Source of the DNA: Gallionella sp.
GTDB taxonomy: Bacteria > Pseudomonadota > Gammaproteobacteria > Burkholderiales > Gallionellaceae
Assembly (NCBI GenBank): GCA_028687335.1
Contig: JAQUAI010000004.1
Span: 62,001-126,000 of the forward strand
Length of the DNA stretch: 64,000 bases
Direction: 5' to 3'
Shown in pieces: positions 43,432-53,995 of the stretch. The translations under genes and the position numbers were made by a program. Position 1 is the first letter of the stretch. Every line of letters starts with the position of its first letter. The notes below the pieces were generated by a model. The model saw nothing but the letters and a program-made list of their open reading frames with translations, made no database searches and was not told the origin of the DNA.

Positions 43432-44136
43432 TTGCTCACCAAAAACTCGCTGCGACTGTTCGGCCCCCATCAACCCCGCATCTCCCTCGCTGAAAAACTC
43501 CGTAGCGGCTTCGCTGGCGGGATCGCCATTTTGCTACTGGGATGGATACTGCATCACTTACCGCAGTTGCATTACCCAATTCTGATGCTGGGTTCGATTG
43601 CCGCCTCGGCGGTACTGCTTTTTGCCGCACCGCATACGCCGATGGCGCAACCGTGGAATCTTGTCGTCGGCCATCTCGTGTCAGGCTTGGCCGGATGGAG
43701 TTGCAGCCTAGTCGTGAGCGATCCGCTACTCGCAACCGGGGTCGCGGTTGGCTCTGCCATCTTGCTGATGTATCTGCTCGATGCCCTGCATCCTCCCGGC
43801 GCGGCAACCGCACTAACCATGGTGTTAAGCAGCACGCAGTATCACGATATGGGGATGTTTTGGTCTCTTCTCATCGTTGTCGCCAATGCCGGTTTTGCTT
43901 TATTACTGGCTATCGCCATCAATAACCTGCTACCCCATCGCCGCTATCCGGTGCCGCAAAACACCGTACCGCCCGCACTCAAACCGGCAACTATCGCCAA
44001 TATCGAGCAAGCCGATATGACTTGGGCGCTGGCTCAAATGGAAGGCATGATCGATATCGGCGAAGACGACCTCGCCAAAATTTATGCGTTGGCACTAAGC
44101 CGCTCGCAACATCGCAATGAAGGAAAACCCGCATGA
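43432..44136 (+). CDS. HPP family membrane protein
   Basis: Four predicted TM helices, LLDALHPPGAATAL; TTG start with GGAG upstream. Confidence 0.85.
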   Translation: MLTKNSLRLFGPHQPRISLAEKLRSGFAGGIAILLLGWILHHLPQLHYPILMLGSIAASAVLLFAAPHTPMAQPWNLVVGHLVSGLAGWSCSLVVSDPLLATGVAVGSAILLMYLLDALHPPGAATALTMVLSSTQYHDMGMFWSLLIVVANAGFALLLAIAINNLLPHRRYPVPQNTVPPALKPATIANIEQADMTWALAQMEGMIDIGEDDLAKIYALALSRSQHRNEGKPA

Positions 44137-44722
44137 GCCCTATCAGCACTTCGCCTGCATGCAACCCACCACCTTGCGCCGCCTCGGAGCTCACATGGTG
44201 ACGCTACCCGGTAGTGCCGCCGCACCCAGCTTTGACGATCCGCTAGAAATGCTGCGCGCCTGCCATGGCCGCATTCAAGCGCAATGCACGACACTGCGAA
44301 AGTTGCAGTCACATCTCCAACTGCACGGCTGCGACGTACAAGCCCAGCAAGCAGCCCAAGCCATCCTGCGTTATTTCGACACCGCCGGACGATATCACCA
44401 TCAAGATGAAGAACGCGATCTATTCCCGCGACTCATCGCCACCCAACATCAGGTCGCAGCATCGCTCATCGCACGCCTGCTGCATGAGCATCAGGGAATG
44501 GAGTCCGCATGGCAAAATTTACGTCCCTTGCTGCTGGCTATTACTGAAAGTCACAGCACATCACTCGACGCGAATATCACCCAACATTTCATCGACCTCT
44601 ATGCAAGTCACATCGAAACAGAAAATGGGACGCTGTTACCCTTGGCACAGACCTTGTTGAATGACGAACAACTGCACACCATCGGACAAAACATGGCAGC
44701 ACGACGCGGAGTGGCACTTTGA
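44117..44722 (+). CDS. Hemerythrin HHE domain protein
   Basis: ILRYFDTAGRYHHQDEERDLFPRL ... LLHEHQGMESAW ... FIDLYASHIETENGTLLPLAQ. Confidence 0.87.
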   Translation: MKENPHEPYQHFACMQPTTLRRLGAHMVTLPGSAAAPSFDDPLEMLRACHGRIQAQCTTLRKLQSHLQLHGCDVQAQQAAQAILRYFDTAGRYHHQDEERDLFPRLIATQHQVAASLIARLLHEHQGMESAWQNLRPLLLAITESHSTSLDANITQHFIDLYASHIETENGTLLPLAQTLLNDEQLHTIGQNMAARRGVAL

Positions 44723-45942
44723 GTCGCACCCGACACAATCACTCCGTCGTCATCATCGGTGGCGGCCCCGCCGGATTGATGGCGGCGGAAGTCTTGGCTC
44801 AAGCCGGTATTCATGTCGATGTATATGACGCGATGCCGAGTGTGGGACGAAAATTTTTGATGGCAGGAAAAGGCGGCATGAACATCACGCACTCCGAGCC
44901 GCTGGCTCATTTCCTGACGCGCTATGGCTCACGCCGTGAGCAGATAGAACCACTCCTTCAAATGCTCTCCCCGGATGCACTGCGTGAATGGATACACAAG
45001 CTTGGTGTTAATACCTTTGTCGGCACTTCGGGGCGTGTTTTCCCTACCGACATGAAAGCCGCCCCCCTGCTTCGCGCATGGCTGCATCGCTTACGCGAAA
45101 ACGGCGTGCAGTTTCACATGCGACATCGGTGGATCGGATGGGATGGGGCTGGTGATCTACGATTTACCACTCCGACGGGAGAGCTCAGCATCAAAGCACA
45201 AGCTACCGTGTTGGCATTAGGCGGCGGTAGCTGGCCCCAGCTTGGGTCAGATGGTGCATGGGTGCCACTACTTGCGCAACACGGTGCAACTGTCGCACCA
45301 CTACGTCCAAGTAATTGCGGATTCGAGGTAGCTTGGAGTCATCACTTCCGCGAGCGCTTTGTCGGTGAACCGCTCAAGTCCGTAGCAGTCGATTTCGAGG
45401 GAACGCACAAACTGGGGGAATGCCTAGTCACCGAACACGGCATCGAAGGTGGCCTCATCTATGCGCTCTCAGCAGCACTGCGCAACGAGATTGAAAGTAA
45501 CGGCAGCGCTACCTTGCTCCTCGATTTACTCCCAGACTGGTCAGTGCAACGCGTTCAAGACGAAGTCTCTCACCCACGCGGCTCGCGCTCGCTATCCAGC
45601 CATCTGCAAAGCCGCTTGGGATTGAAAGGAGCGAAAGCCAATCTGCTGCGCGAAGTGTTAAGTGCCGAACAGATGAACGATGCCACCTTGCTCGCAGCCA
45701 CCATCAAAGCATTGCCGCTGCGCCTCAATAAGACTCGCCCTTTGAGCGAGGCCATTAGCAGCGCGGGAGGTATCACTTTCGAATCCTTGGATAAAAATCT
45801 CATGCTAAAAAAATCGCCCAGCATATTCTGCGCGGGCGAAATGTTGGATTGGGAGGCACCGACGGGCGGTTATTTGTTGACTGCTTGTTTTGCCAGCGGG
45901 CGCGCGGCGGGAGTAGGAGTAATCGACTGGTTTAATCAATAA
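44719..45942 (+). CDS. NAD(P)/FAD-dependent oxidoreductase, HI0933/YhiN-like (TIGR03862-type)
   Basis: VVIIGGGPAGLMAAEVLAQAG, GRKFLMAGKGGMNITHSEP, CAGEMLDWEAPTGGYLLTACFASGRAAG. Confidence 0.9.
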   Translation: MSRTRHNHSVVIIGGGPAGLMAAEVLAQAGIHVDVYDAMPSVGRKFLMAGKGGMNITHSEPLAHFLTRYGSRREQIEPLLQMLSPDALREWIHKLGVNTFVGTSGRVFPTDMKAAPLLRAWLHRLRENGVQFHMRHRWIGWDGAGDLRFTTPTGELSIKAQATVLALGGGSWPQLGSDGAWVPLLAQHGATVAPLRPSNCGFEVAWSHHFRERFVGEPLKSVAVDFEGTHKLGECLVTEHGIEGGLIYALSAALRNEIESNGSATLLLDLLPDWSVQRVQDEVSHPRGSRSLSSHLQSRLGLKGAKANLLREVLSAEQMNDATLLAATIKALPLRLNKTRPLSEAISSAGGITFESLDKNLMLKKSPSIFCAGEMLDWEAPTGGYLLTACFASGRAAGVGVIDWFNQ

Positions 45943-45973
45943 ACCGCTTCGACATCACCAATGAGTCACCAAG

Positions 45974-46000
45974 CCGTTCGGGTTGAGCTTGAAGGAACGA
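45974..46000. repeat. Degenerate solo arm of the GTTCG..TGAGCTTG..GAAGGA repeat family
   Basis: CCGTTCGGGTTGAGCTTGAAGGAACGA resembles CCGTTCGTCCTGAGCTTGTCGAAGGAT inside mutS. Confidence 0.55.
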
Positions 46001-46054
46001 GAGTCTGAATCGCAAAGAAATTTCGATAGGACACAACCCAACGCTATTGCAAAT

Positions 46055-46567
46055 TTACTTAACTGACTTTCTAAACGCGATCAGCAACGCCCATACACCA
46101 AGCGTCACATAACACAGCAGCGACCACTCGGGGATGCCGAGTGTCAGGAATACCCACCCCTTTTCCGCGCACTCACCAGAGCCGTGCATCAATTCTTTCA
46201 ACACATCGGCCATCGGCATCGTTTCGAGCATGTAATCCAAACCGGGGCCGCAGGCAGGAACTTGGTCTTTAGGCAGATTTTGTATCCAGATGTGGCGAGC
46301 CGCGACACCAATACCGGATAGAGAGATCAGCCCTATCAGAGCCGCATAAACTCGTTGTCCTAGACGCTGTGGGCCATGCAATGCCGCCAGTGCAAACGTC
46401 ACCAAAATAGCGATGAAAATCACCCGCTGCACCATGCACAAAGGACAGGGATCCTGATGTTTGACGTATTGCAGATATAAGCCAAATCCCATCAAGCCGC
46501 TGGCGAACAAAGCTCCAGCCAGATAGAGCCAGCGGTTGGATATTTTTTGCCACATTTCGCGCATCAT
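46055..46567 (-). CDS. dsbB: Disulfide bond formation protein B
   Basis: Four TM helices, DPCPLCMVQRV motif; start overlaps the iscX stop (ATGA). Confidence 0.93.
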   Translation of the reverse strand: MMREMWQKISNRWLYLAGALFASGLMGFGLYLQYVKHQDPCPLCMVQRVIFIAILVTFALAALHGPQRLGQRVYAALIGLISLSGIGVAARHIWIQNLPKDQVPACGPGLDYMLETMPMADVLKELMHGSGECAEKGWVFLTLGIPEWSLLCYVTLGVWALLIAFRKSVK

Positions 46568-46758
46568 TCCGCCTCGTCTATCCATGCAGCCTGGATTGCC
46601 TCAAGCACTTTTTCACCGCCTCGGCTGTGATCGTCATCAAATCCGTCCAGCTCAACCACCCAGTTATGCAGATCAACAAAACGCACTGTGCGCGGATCAA
46701 TGTTGCTGTATTTTTCCGACAGTGCGATGGCGATGTCGGTCACGTCTACCCATTTCAT
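46564..46758 (-). CDS. iscX: Fe-S cluster assembly protein IscX
   Basis: MKWVDVTDIAIALSEKYSNIDPRTVRFVDLHNWVVELDGFDDD. Confidence 0.96.
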   Translation of the reverse strand: MKWVDVTDIAIALSEKYSNIDPRTVRFVDLHNWVVELDGFDDDHSRGGEKVLEAIQAAWIDEAE

Positions 46759-46762
46759 CGCT

Positions 46763-47095
46763 TCACTCCTTGACCATATTGATAGTGTATTTCGGTATTT
46801 CCACTACCAGATTTTGATCCGCCACCCGCGCTTGGCAGGATAGCCGCGAGGTCGGCTCCAGCCCCCACGCCTTATCGAGTAAATCTTCCTCGATTTCTTC
46901 GGCGGAGCTCAAGCTATGAAAACCCTCGCGCAGGATGATGTGGCAAGTGGTACAGGCGCAGGATCTTTCGCAGGCATGCTCAATTTCAATACCATTGGCG
47001 AGCAATACGTCGCAAATAGTCTCGCCCTGCTTAGCTTCGATCAACGCGCCCTCGGGGCACAGTTCAACATGCGGTAATACGATGAGTTGTGGCAA
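46763..47095 (-). CDS. fdx: ISC-system [2Fe-2S] ferredoxin (probable TTG start)
   Basis: PQLIVLPHVELCPEGALIEAKQGETICDVLLANGIEIEHACERSCACTTCHIILREG; TTG lies just after the hscA stop. Confidence 0.93.
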   Translation of the reverse strand: MPQLIVLPHVELCPEGALIEAKQGETICDVLLANGIEIEHACERSCACTTCHIILREGFHSLSSAEEIEEDLLDKAWGLEPTSRLSCQARVADQNLVVEIPKYTINMVKE

Positions 47096-47096
47096 A

Positions 47097-48962
47097 TCAG
47101 CTCTCCAAATCCGATAGTTTTCGTCCGCCCAAGGCACGCTGCACGCTTTGATCCATGCGCCGCTGAGCGAATTCTGTCGTGGCAAAATTAAGCGCTTCTA
47201 GCGCGCGCTTAATGGCATGGTGATCCGTCTTTTGCAACACACCACTCAATGCGTCCATCGCGGCGAGGATGCGCGTTTTTTCGGTTTCATTCAACAAGTC
47301 GCTATCCTGCACCAACGCTTGCTGCACCGCTTCCAGTAATTGTTGTGCTTCAGTCTGTTGTTCGCGCAATGCGCGGGCCAGCATGTCATCCTGCGCGTGT
47401 TGCGTGGAATCCTGCAACATGCGTGTAATTTCGGCATCAGACAAACCATAGGAAGGTTTGACCGTAATTGCCGCCTCAATCCCATTGCTCATTTCGCGTG
47501 CCGAAACATTAAGCAGACCGTCCGCATCAACCTGATAGGTCACACGAATGCGCGCCGACCCCGCCACCATTGCGGGAATGCCGCGCAGCTCAAACTTAGC
47601 CAACGAGCGGCAGTCGCTCACCAGCTCACGCTCGCCCTGAACTACGTGCACACTCATCGCGGTTTGGCCGTCTTTGAAGGTGGTAAATTCCTGCGCGCGC
47701 GCAGTGGGAATCGTGCTGTTGCGCGGAATAATTTTCTCCGACAAACCGCCCATGGTCTCGATCCCCAAACTGAGCGGAATCACATCGAGCAGCAGCCAGT
47801 CATCGCTGCCACGATTGCCTGCCAGTAAATTGGCCTGAATCGCTGCGCCCAGCGCCACTACTTTGTCGGGGTCAAGATTAGTCAGTGGCATTTGCCCAAA
47901 GAACTCACCCACCGCATGTTGCACTTGCGGCATCCGTGTCGCCCCGCCCACCATCACCACCCCCTTGATCTCATCCACCTCCAACCCAGCATCACGCAAG
48001 GCGCGGCGCATGGGTTGCAGCGTACGCTGTACAAGGTTGCGGGTGATTTCCTGAAACTCCTCGCGCGTTAATTCGTTGTCGATCAATTCACCGCTGGACA
48101 GCACCGCCGTAATGCGCGTCTCGGTATGATCGGTGAGTTGCTCTTTGGCCGCACGAGCGTGGGTCAGCAGCAAGCGGGTGTCTTGCGGGCTCAATGCGGA
48201 AAGATCATTTTTCTCCAGCAGCCAGCAATGGATGCGCTGATCGAAATCATCCCCGCCCAGTGCCGAGTCGCCATTTGCCGCCAGCACTTCGAACACCCCG
48301 CGCGACAGGCGCAGAATGGAAATATCAAACGTGCCGCCGCCCAAGTCATACACGGCATACACGCCCTCGGCAGCATTATCCAACCCATAGGCAATCGCAG
48401 CGGCAGTCGGCTCGTTCAGCAAGCGCAACACACTCAAACCGGCCAGTTTGGCCGCATCCTTGGTAGCTTGGCGCTGCGCGTCGTCAAAATAGGCGGGCAC
48501 CGTAATCACCGCACCGACCAGCTCGCCCCCCAATGCCGCTTCTGCGCGCGCGCGCATCACTTTGAGTATCTCGGCAGAAACTTCAACCGGGCTTTTCACA
48601 CCAGCCACAGTGCGTAGTTGCAACATACCGTCGGCATCGACAAAGCGGTAAGGCAGACGACTGATGTCGCCGATGTCCTGCAAGCCTCGCCCCATAAAAC
48701 GTTTGACCGAAACAATGGTATTCACCGGGTCTTCGCTCTGCGCCGCCTGTGCCGCTTCACCGACACTGACACCGCCGTCCGCCGCATAACGCGTCACCGA
48801 TGGCAACATGGCGCGGCCATTCTCGTCATTCAGCACGATGCTGATACCGTTGCGCACCGTAGCCACCAGTGAATTGGTTGTGCCAAGATCAATGCCCACC
48901 GCCAAGCGATGCTGATGCGGAGCGGTACTCAGCCCCGGTTCGGAAATTTGTAAGAGTGCCAT
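47097..48962 (-). CDS. hscA: Fe-S protein assembly chaperone HscA
   Basis: HSP70 family, [18 protein letters not shown]; isc operon context. Confidence 0.97.
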   Translation of the reverse strand: MALLQISEPGLSTAPHQHRLAVGIDLGTTNSLVATVRNGISIVLNDENGRAMLPSVTRYAADGGVSVGEAAQAAQSEDPVNTIVSVKRFMGRGLQDIGDISRLPYRFVDADGMLQLRTVAGVKSPVEVSAEILKVMRARAEAALGGELVGAVITVPAYFDDAQRQATKDAAKLAGLSVLRLLNEPTAAAIAYGLDNAAEGVYAVYDLGGGTFDISILRLSRGVFEVLAANGDSALGGDDFDQRIHCWLLEKNDLSALSPQDTRLLLTHARAAKEQLTDHTETRITAVLSSGELIDNELTREEFQEITRNLVQRTLQPMRRALRDAGLEVDEIKGVVMVGGATRMPQVQHAVGEFFGQMPLTNLDPDKVVALGAAIQANLLAGNRGSDDWLLLDVIPLSLGIETMGGLSEKIIPRNSTIPTARAQEFTTFKDGQTAMSVHVVQGERELVSDCRSLAKFELRGIPAMVAGSARIRVTYQVDADGLLNVSAREMSNGIEAAITVKPSYGLSDAEITRMLQDSTQHAQDDMLARALREQQTEAQQLLEAVQQALVQDSDLLNETEKTRILAAMDALSGVLQKTDHHAIKRALEALNFATTEFAQRRMDQSVQRALGGRKLSDLES

Positions 48963-49498
48963 CAGGAGTCTATTGCGTCGTAAGCGGAGTGAATTTCTTC
49001 CGCGAGTTTTTCCATGAATCGTAACTTGCGTACCAATTCGGCAGCTGCCACGTAATTTTTTTCGCTGTCTATTTTATCTGCGAGCACATGTTCCAGCGCG
49101 CGTGTTTCTCGGCGCATCTCGGCTTGCAGCGCGTCCAGCTTGTCGGCATCTTTAGCCTGCTGCGCTTCGGCGACCGCTTCGCGCCGCTCCATCTGTGCCA
49201 TCAAAAAATCAATCGGCATCGCGGTGTTGGTCTCTTCCTGCGTATCCACGCCCTGCAAAGTCAGCAGGTAACGCGCACGCTTCAGCGGATTACGCAAAGC
49301 CTGGTACGCCTCGTTCACCCGTGTAGATTGCTGCATTGCCATGCGTTGCTCGGCATCGGAAAGATGCGCCGACTTGTCGGGATGCACTTGCGTTTGCAGC
49401 GTGCGGAATTGTTGATCCAGCTGCCCCGCATCCAGCGCGAAAGTCTGCGCCAAACCGAATAGTTGAAAATGATTTTGCTGAAAATCGAACGACATCAT
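48962..49498 (-). CDS. hscB: Co-chaperone HscB
   Basis: [38 protein letters not shown]-domain. Confidence 0.96.
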   Translation of the reverse strand: MMSFDFQQNHFQLFGLAQTFALDAGQLDQQFRTLQTQVHPDKSAHLSDAEQRMAMQQSTRVNEAYQALRNPLKRARYLLTLQGVDTQEETNTAMPIDFLMAQMERREAVAEAQQAKDADKLDALQAEMRRETRALEHVLADKIDSEKNYVAAAELVRKLRFMEKLAEEIHSAYDAIDS

Positions 49499-49549
49499 GC
49501 CTGTTTCATTTCAAGGTCAACGCCGTATGCCGATGGGAAGATTGCCGGA

Positions 49550-49873
49550 TCAAACCTTGAAACTCTCGCCGCAACCGCAGGAGTCTTTGACGTTGGGATT
49601 GTTGAACTTAAATCCTTCGTTCAAACCCTCGCGGGCATAATCCAACTCCATGCCGTCGATATACGGCAAGCTTTGCGGATCAACCAGCACCTTCACTCCG
49701 TTGCTGTCGAATTGCAGATCGTCACCGCCCACTTCGTCGGCAAATTCCAATTTATAGGCCATACCCGAACAACCGCTGGTGCGCACGCCGATGCGCAAAC
49801 CCGCACCCTTGCCGCGTTTGGCAATGAAATTCAACACATGCTTGGCTGCATTTTCTGTCAGCGTAATTGCCAT
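49550..49873 (-). CDS. iscA: Iron-sulfur cluster assembly protein IscA
   Basis: [21 protein letters not shown] ... [11 protein letters not shown]. Confidence 0.97.
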   Translation of the reverse strand: MAITLTENAAKHVLNFIAKRGKGAGLRIGVRTSGCSGMAYKLEFADEVGGDDLQFDSNGVKVLVDPQSLPYIDGMELDYAREGLNEGFKFNNPNVKDSCGCGESFKV

Positions 49874-49925
49874 GATGCTTTCTCCGTCTTACCCCTGAAG
49901 GGGACTTGAGTTCAGAATTAAAAAA

Positions 49926-50342
49926 TTAGACGCTACCTTTGCAGGCCGATGTCTCGACATTGCCACCCTGCTTGGATTTGTAGTCTGCCACCGCTGCTTT
50001 GATTGCATCTTCAGCAAGGATGGAGCAATGAATCTTCACTGGGGGTAAGGCCAACTCTTCCGCGATTTGCGTATTTTTAATTTCCAGTGCCTGATCGACC
50101 GTCTTGCCTTTAACCCATTCAGTCACCAGCGAGCTGGATGCGATTGCCGAACCGCAGCCGTATGTTTTGAATTTGGCATCTTCAATCACACCATCCTTAC
50201 CGACCTTGATCTGCAACTTCATCACATCGCCGCAAGCTGGTGCGCCAACCATCCCAGTTCCCAAGCCTGCTTCGTCTTTGGCAAAAGAGCCCACGTTACG
50301 TGGGTTTTCGTAGTGATCCAATAATTTTTCGCTGTAAGCCAT
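49926..50342 (-). CDS. iscU: Iron-sulfur cluster scaffold IscU
   Basis: MAYSEKLLDHYENPRNVGSFAKDEAGLGTGMVGAPACGDVMKLQIKV. Confidence 0.97.
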   Translation of the reverse strand: MAYSEKLLDHYENPRNVGSFAKDEAGLGTGMVGAPACGDVMKLQIKVGKDGVIEDAKFKTYGCGSAIASSSLVTEWVKGKTVDQALEIKNTQIAEELALPPVKIHCSILAEDAIKAAVADYKSKQGGNVETSACKGSV

Positions 50343-50361
50343 TTTTTGCTCCTTCGTCGCA

Positions 50362-50443
50362 GTGAAGGGGGAAGAGGCAAGGAAGACCGGTAACAACCGC
50401 TCTCGTTTTTGACTTTACCCTTCCCTCTTTACCCTTCCCGCAG
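50362..50443. repeat. Intercistronic purine/pyrimidine foldback element between iscS and iscU
   Basis: gtgaagggggaagaggcaaggaag ... cccttccctctttacccttcccgcag; right end shares cccttcccgcag with the guaB-guaA gap. Confidence 0.65.
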
Positions 50444-51676
50444 TTAATGTGCTGCCCACTGCACAGTATTCAGGTCTATGCCATCTTTGTACATCTCCCA
50501 TAAGGGGGATAGCGCGCGCAACTTTCCTATTTTGCTGTGCAACAATTCGATGACGTAATCAACTTCTTCCTCCGTGGTGAAACGTCCGATACTGAAGCGG
50601 ATAGAGCTGTGCGCCAGTTCGTCGCTGCGCCCCAATGCACGCAACACGTAAGACGGCTCAAGGCTGGCCGAGGTACAGGCCGAGCCGCTGGAAACCGCAA
50701 CATCTTTCACCGCCATGATGAGCGACTCGCCTTCGACAAAATTAAAACTGAGATTCAGATTGTGCGGCACACGATGCGTCATATCACCGTTGACGTGAAC
50801 CTCTTCCATCTCTTTCAGGCCATTCAGTAAACGGTCACGCAACGCGCGGATGCGCTCGTTTTCCTCAGCCATTTCTTCCTTGGCGATACGAAATGCCTCG
50901 CCCATACCAACGATCTGGTGCGTTGCCAGCGTGCCGGAACGCATACCGCGCTCGTGGCCGCCGCCGTGCATTTGCGCCTCGATACGCACACGCGGCTTAC
51001 GGCGCACGTACAACGCACCGATACCCTTGGGGCCGTAAGTTTTATGCGCCGAGAACGACATCAGATCGACCTTGAGTTTTTGCAGATCAATCGCCACTTT
51101 GCCGGTCGCCTGTGCCGCATCCACATGGAACAAAATACCGCGTTCGCGGCAGATATCGCCCATCGCCACGATGTCTTGAATCACGCCAATTTCATTGTTT
51201 ACCAGCATGACCGAGAGCAGCACCGTGTCAGGACGCAAGGCTGCTTTGAGCTTTTCCAGATCAAGCAAACCATTTGGTTCAGGATCAAGATAAGTCGCAC
51301 TAAAACCCTCGCGTTCCAACTCACGCACAGTATCCAGCACAGCCTTATGCTCGATACGCATAGTGACGATGTGTTTACCTTTACCCTGATAAAAGTGCGC
51401 TGCGCCTTTGATGGCTAGGTTGTTTGATTCGGTCGCGCCGGAAGTCCACACAATCTCTTTCGGATCGGCGTTCACCAATGCAGCAACGTGCGTGCGCGCC
51501 AACTCAACCGCCTCGTCGGCAGCCCAGCCGAATGCGTGCGAACGCGAGGCTGGGTTGCCGAATTTTTCGGTCAAATAAGGAATCATTTTTTCAGCCACCC
51601 GTGGATCAACCGGCGTGGTCGCCGAGTAATCCATATAAATAGGCAACTGCAATTGCTTGACCGCTTGCATCATCAA
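50444..51676 (-). CDS. iscS: Cysteine desulfurase IscS
   Basis: [25 protein letters not shown] ... [27 protein letters not shown]. Confidence 0.97.
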   Translation of the reverse strand: MMMQAVKQLQLPIYMDYSATTPVDPRVAEKMIPYLTEKFGNPASRSHAFGWAADEAVELARTHVAALVNADPKEIVWTSGATESNNLAIKGAAHFYQGKGKHIVTMRIEHKAVLDTVRELEREGFSATYLDPEPNGLLDLEKLKAALRPDTVLLSVMLVNNEIGVIQDIVAMGDICRERGILFHVDAAQATGKVAIDLQKLKVDLMSFSAHKTYGPKGIGALYVRRKPRVRIEAQMHGGGHERGMRSGTLATHQIVGMGEAFRIAKEEMAEENERIRALRDRLLNGLKEMEEVHVNGDMTHRVPHNLNLSFNFVEGESLIMAVKDVAVSSGSACTSASLEPSYVLRALGRSDELAHSSIRFSIGRFTTEEEVDYVIELLHSKIGKLRALSPLWEMYKDGIDLNTVQWAAH

Positions 51677-51681
51677 AGCTC

Positions 51682-52155
51682 CTAAATTGACGCTGTTGTG
51701 GACTTCGCCGCGCCTGCGACACTAATTACCGAAGCGGCCACTTGGCGTTTGTTTTGGCTGTCAACCAACTGCTGCACACTGACAGATTCCAGATAATCGT
51801 AGATTTTTTCGTTCAAGCCCATCCACAGATCGTGGGTGATGCAAGGCTGCCCGCCTTGGCAATTGCCCTCGCCGTCGCAGTTGGTCGCATCGACTTTTTC
51901 GTCAACCGCTTGCACGATGTCGGCCACGGTGATTTTGCCGGCGGAACGCGCCAGATAATAACCGCCACCCGGACCGCGCACGCTCTCAACAATGTTGTTG
52001 CGACGCAGCTTGCCAAACAGCTGCTCAAGGTAAGACAGAGAAATATTTTGGCGCGTACTAATCGAAATCAGCGTCACCGGCTTTTTACTTGCCCGCATTG
52101 CCAAATCAAGTACCGCAGTTACAGCAAAACGACCTTTAGTTGTTAGTCTCATCAT
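51682..52155 (-). CDS. iscR: Fe-S cluster assembly transcriptional regulator IscR (Rrf2 family)
   Basis: [21 protein letters not shown]; cluster ligands [16 protein letters not shown]. Confidence 0.96.
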   Translation of the reverse strand: MMRLTTKGRFAVTAVLDLAMRASKKPVTLISISTRQNISLSYLEQLFGKLRRNNIVESVRGPGGGYYLARSAGKITVADIVQAVDEKVDATNCDGEGNCQGGQPCITHDLWMGLNEKIYDYLESVSVQQLVDSQNKRQVAASVISVAGAAKSTTASI

Positions 52156-52224
52156 CCCCTCCAGAGGTATCTACTCGCTCAATTCGGTCCACTGTTCCCC
52201 CAGCGAAACCAAACACCCGGATGA

Positions 52225-52257
52225 ATCATAAGATACCCGATTATTTTAATCAACAAT
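52225..52257 (-). promoter_or_regulatory. Predicted iscR promoter with overlapping IscR type 1 site
   Basis: Reverse strand ATTGTTGATTAAAATAATCGGGTAT (52233-52257) matches 22/25 of the remembered IscR type 1 consensus; TTGATT-17 bp-TATGAT overlaps it. Confidence 0.75.
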
Positions 52258-52977
52258 CTTATTCAGATAGTTCGGATCGAACTTGTCGGCTGTCGCGCGT
52301 TCGTCATCCACCCGCACGCCCATTTTTTCCAATTGCTGCAAAATCAACTCGATACGCTGATCAACCGTCACACTGTGCCCGATCAAACCATGCAAGGCTT
52401 TCGCAACCGGATCGTTTTGATCGTTGCCAATGCCATAGGCATTAAAGCCATGCACCACTTTTTTCTCGTCATCCAGAATACGCGCGGGAATACCTGCCGC
52501 CGTTGCCCCCGCAGGCACTTCCTTCACCACAACGGCATTGGAACCGATCTTGGCACCGTCACCAATATGAATCGGCCCGAGAATTTTAGCGCCCGCCCCG
52601 ACCACCACACCGTTCCCCAGCGTTGGATGGCGCTTACCTTCTTTCCACGACGTACCGCCCAACGTTACCCCGTGATACAGCGTGACATCATCGCCAATCT
52701 CAGCCGTTTCACCGATCACCACCCCCATGCCGTGGTCGATGAAAAAGCGCCGACCAATCGTCGCCCCAGGATGAATCTCAATGCCGGTTAATCCACGCGC
52801 GATGTGCGACAAAAAGCGCGCCAGCCATTTGAAACCACCGTGCCATAAACGATTCGATGCGCGATGAATAATGCGCGCATGCAAACCGGGATAGCAGGTC
52901 AGCACCTCAAAAGTAGTGCGCGCCGCCGGATCGCGGTCAAACACGCTGCGAATGTCTTCTCGGATATTGCTAAACAT
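52246..52977 (-). CDS. cysE: Serine O-acetyltransferase
   Basis: [33 protein letters not shown] ... hexapeptide repeats. Confidence 0.96.
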   Translation of the reverse strand: MFSNIREDIRSVFDRDPAARTTFEVLTCYPGLHARIIHRASNRLWHGGFKWLARFLSHIARGLTGIEIHPGATIGRRFFIDHGMGVVIGETAEIGDDVTLYHGVTLGGTSWKEGKRHPTLGNGVVVGAGAKILGPIHIGDGAKIGSNAVVVKEVPAGATAAGIPARILDDEKKVVHGFNAYGIGNDQNDPVAKALHGLIGHSVTVDQRIELILQQLEKMGVRVDDERATADKFDPNYLNKIVD

Positions 52978-53719
52978 GGGGATGCTCTTCTTGGTAGCGT
53001 TTTCTTAAGCGCGAATTGTACTCGGTAGTCACACTCAATATGCCACGCAGAATGTTGACCTCTTCTGTTTCCAGACGAGCGCGCGCATACAAACGACGCA
53101 GACGCTGCATCAGACGCGCCGGTTTTTGCGTGGTAAAAAATCCGATCTCGAATAACGTTTTTTCCAGATGACTGAAATAGCCCTCAACTTGCTCATAGGA
53201 TGCCGGTGTAACCGCATCCAGCACGGGCAACTCGCCCTGCAATGCGATACTCAATTCATACGCCATCACTTGCACCGCAGCCGCCAGATTCAACGATGAA
53301 TAATCGGGATTCGCGGGAATATTCGCCAGCACTTGCGCCTTACCCAACTCCTCATTGGTCAGGCCGGACATTTCCGTACCAAACAGCAACGCGACGGGAT
53401 GCGCCTGAGCTTGTTGCGCCAATAAAGGCATCGCCTCTCGCGGGGTTTTGACCTCGATAGAAATATCGCGCAAACGCGCTGTCATCGCCACCGTAAACAC
53501 CGCCCCCTGCAAAGCTTCGTCGATAGAACCGCACACCACCGCGTTATCAAGAATATCGTCCGCCCCAGCCGCCATAGCAACCGCCTGCGGATCAGGAAAA
53601 TAGCGGGGATTAATCAGATAAAGCTGCGACAACCCCATCGTCTTCATCGCGCGCGCCGCCGCGCCGATGTTGCCGGGATGAGAGGTATGACTGAGGACAA
53701 CACGAATATTATTGAGCAT
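52970..53719 (-). CDS. trmJ: tRNA (cytidine/uridine-2'-O-)-methyltransferase TrmJ
   Basis: [48 protein letters not shown]. Confidence 0.95.
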   Translation of the reverse strand: MLNNIRVVLSHTSHPGNIGAAARAMKTMGLSQLYLINPRYFPDPQAVAMAAGADDILDNAVVCGSIDEALQGAVFTVAMTARLRDISIEVKTPREAMPLLAQQAQAHPVALLFGTEMSGLTNEELGKAQVLANIPANPDYSSLNLAAAVQVMAYELSIALQGELPVLDAVTPASYEQVEGYFSHLEKTLFEIGFFTTQKPARLMQRLRRLYARARLETEEVNILRGILSVTTEYNSRLRKRYQEEHPHV

Positions 53720-53730
53720 AGTTTTGGACG

Positions 53731-53898
53731 TTAGACGTTAAAGCGGGGGTGTACTTGAAAGGTTCGGCTTTGAGCGAGGGGATTCTGGTTATCCGTCAAT
53801 ACTGCAACAATGTCCACAACAGCGAACTGCCGCCGTTGTGATTTGTCGTCCCAAATGGAACGAATCTGCTTCGACTCAAACAGCTTGATGTTGCTCAT
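53731..53898 (-). pseudogene. 5' relic of a DinD/BRO-N (prophage antirepressor-like) gene
   Basis: Reverse strand MSNIKLFESKQIRSIWDDKSQRRQFAVVDIVAVLTDNQNPLAQSRTFQVHPRFNV*; RBS-like gaggggg upstream; similarity ends after ~40 aa. Confidence 0.72.
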
Positions 53899-53995
53899 GG
53901 CATTCCCCCTCGCAAAGGATTTGGTTTATTCCGAACGCAATACCAACTAAAATACGCGCCGGATTTCCCTAGCTCATTAAAAAGGTCGTACTAAT

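Noticed and set aside
49892-49903. CCCCTGAAGGGG hairpin between iscU and iscA
   Set aside because: Only a 4-bp stem with a tetraloop and no T-run; too short to call a terminator or element.
46055-52977. Full isc operon as a potential novel cluster
   Set aside because: Gene order iscR-S-U-A-hscB-hscA-fdx-iscX is the canonical arrangement; only the spacer and operator are notable.
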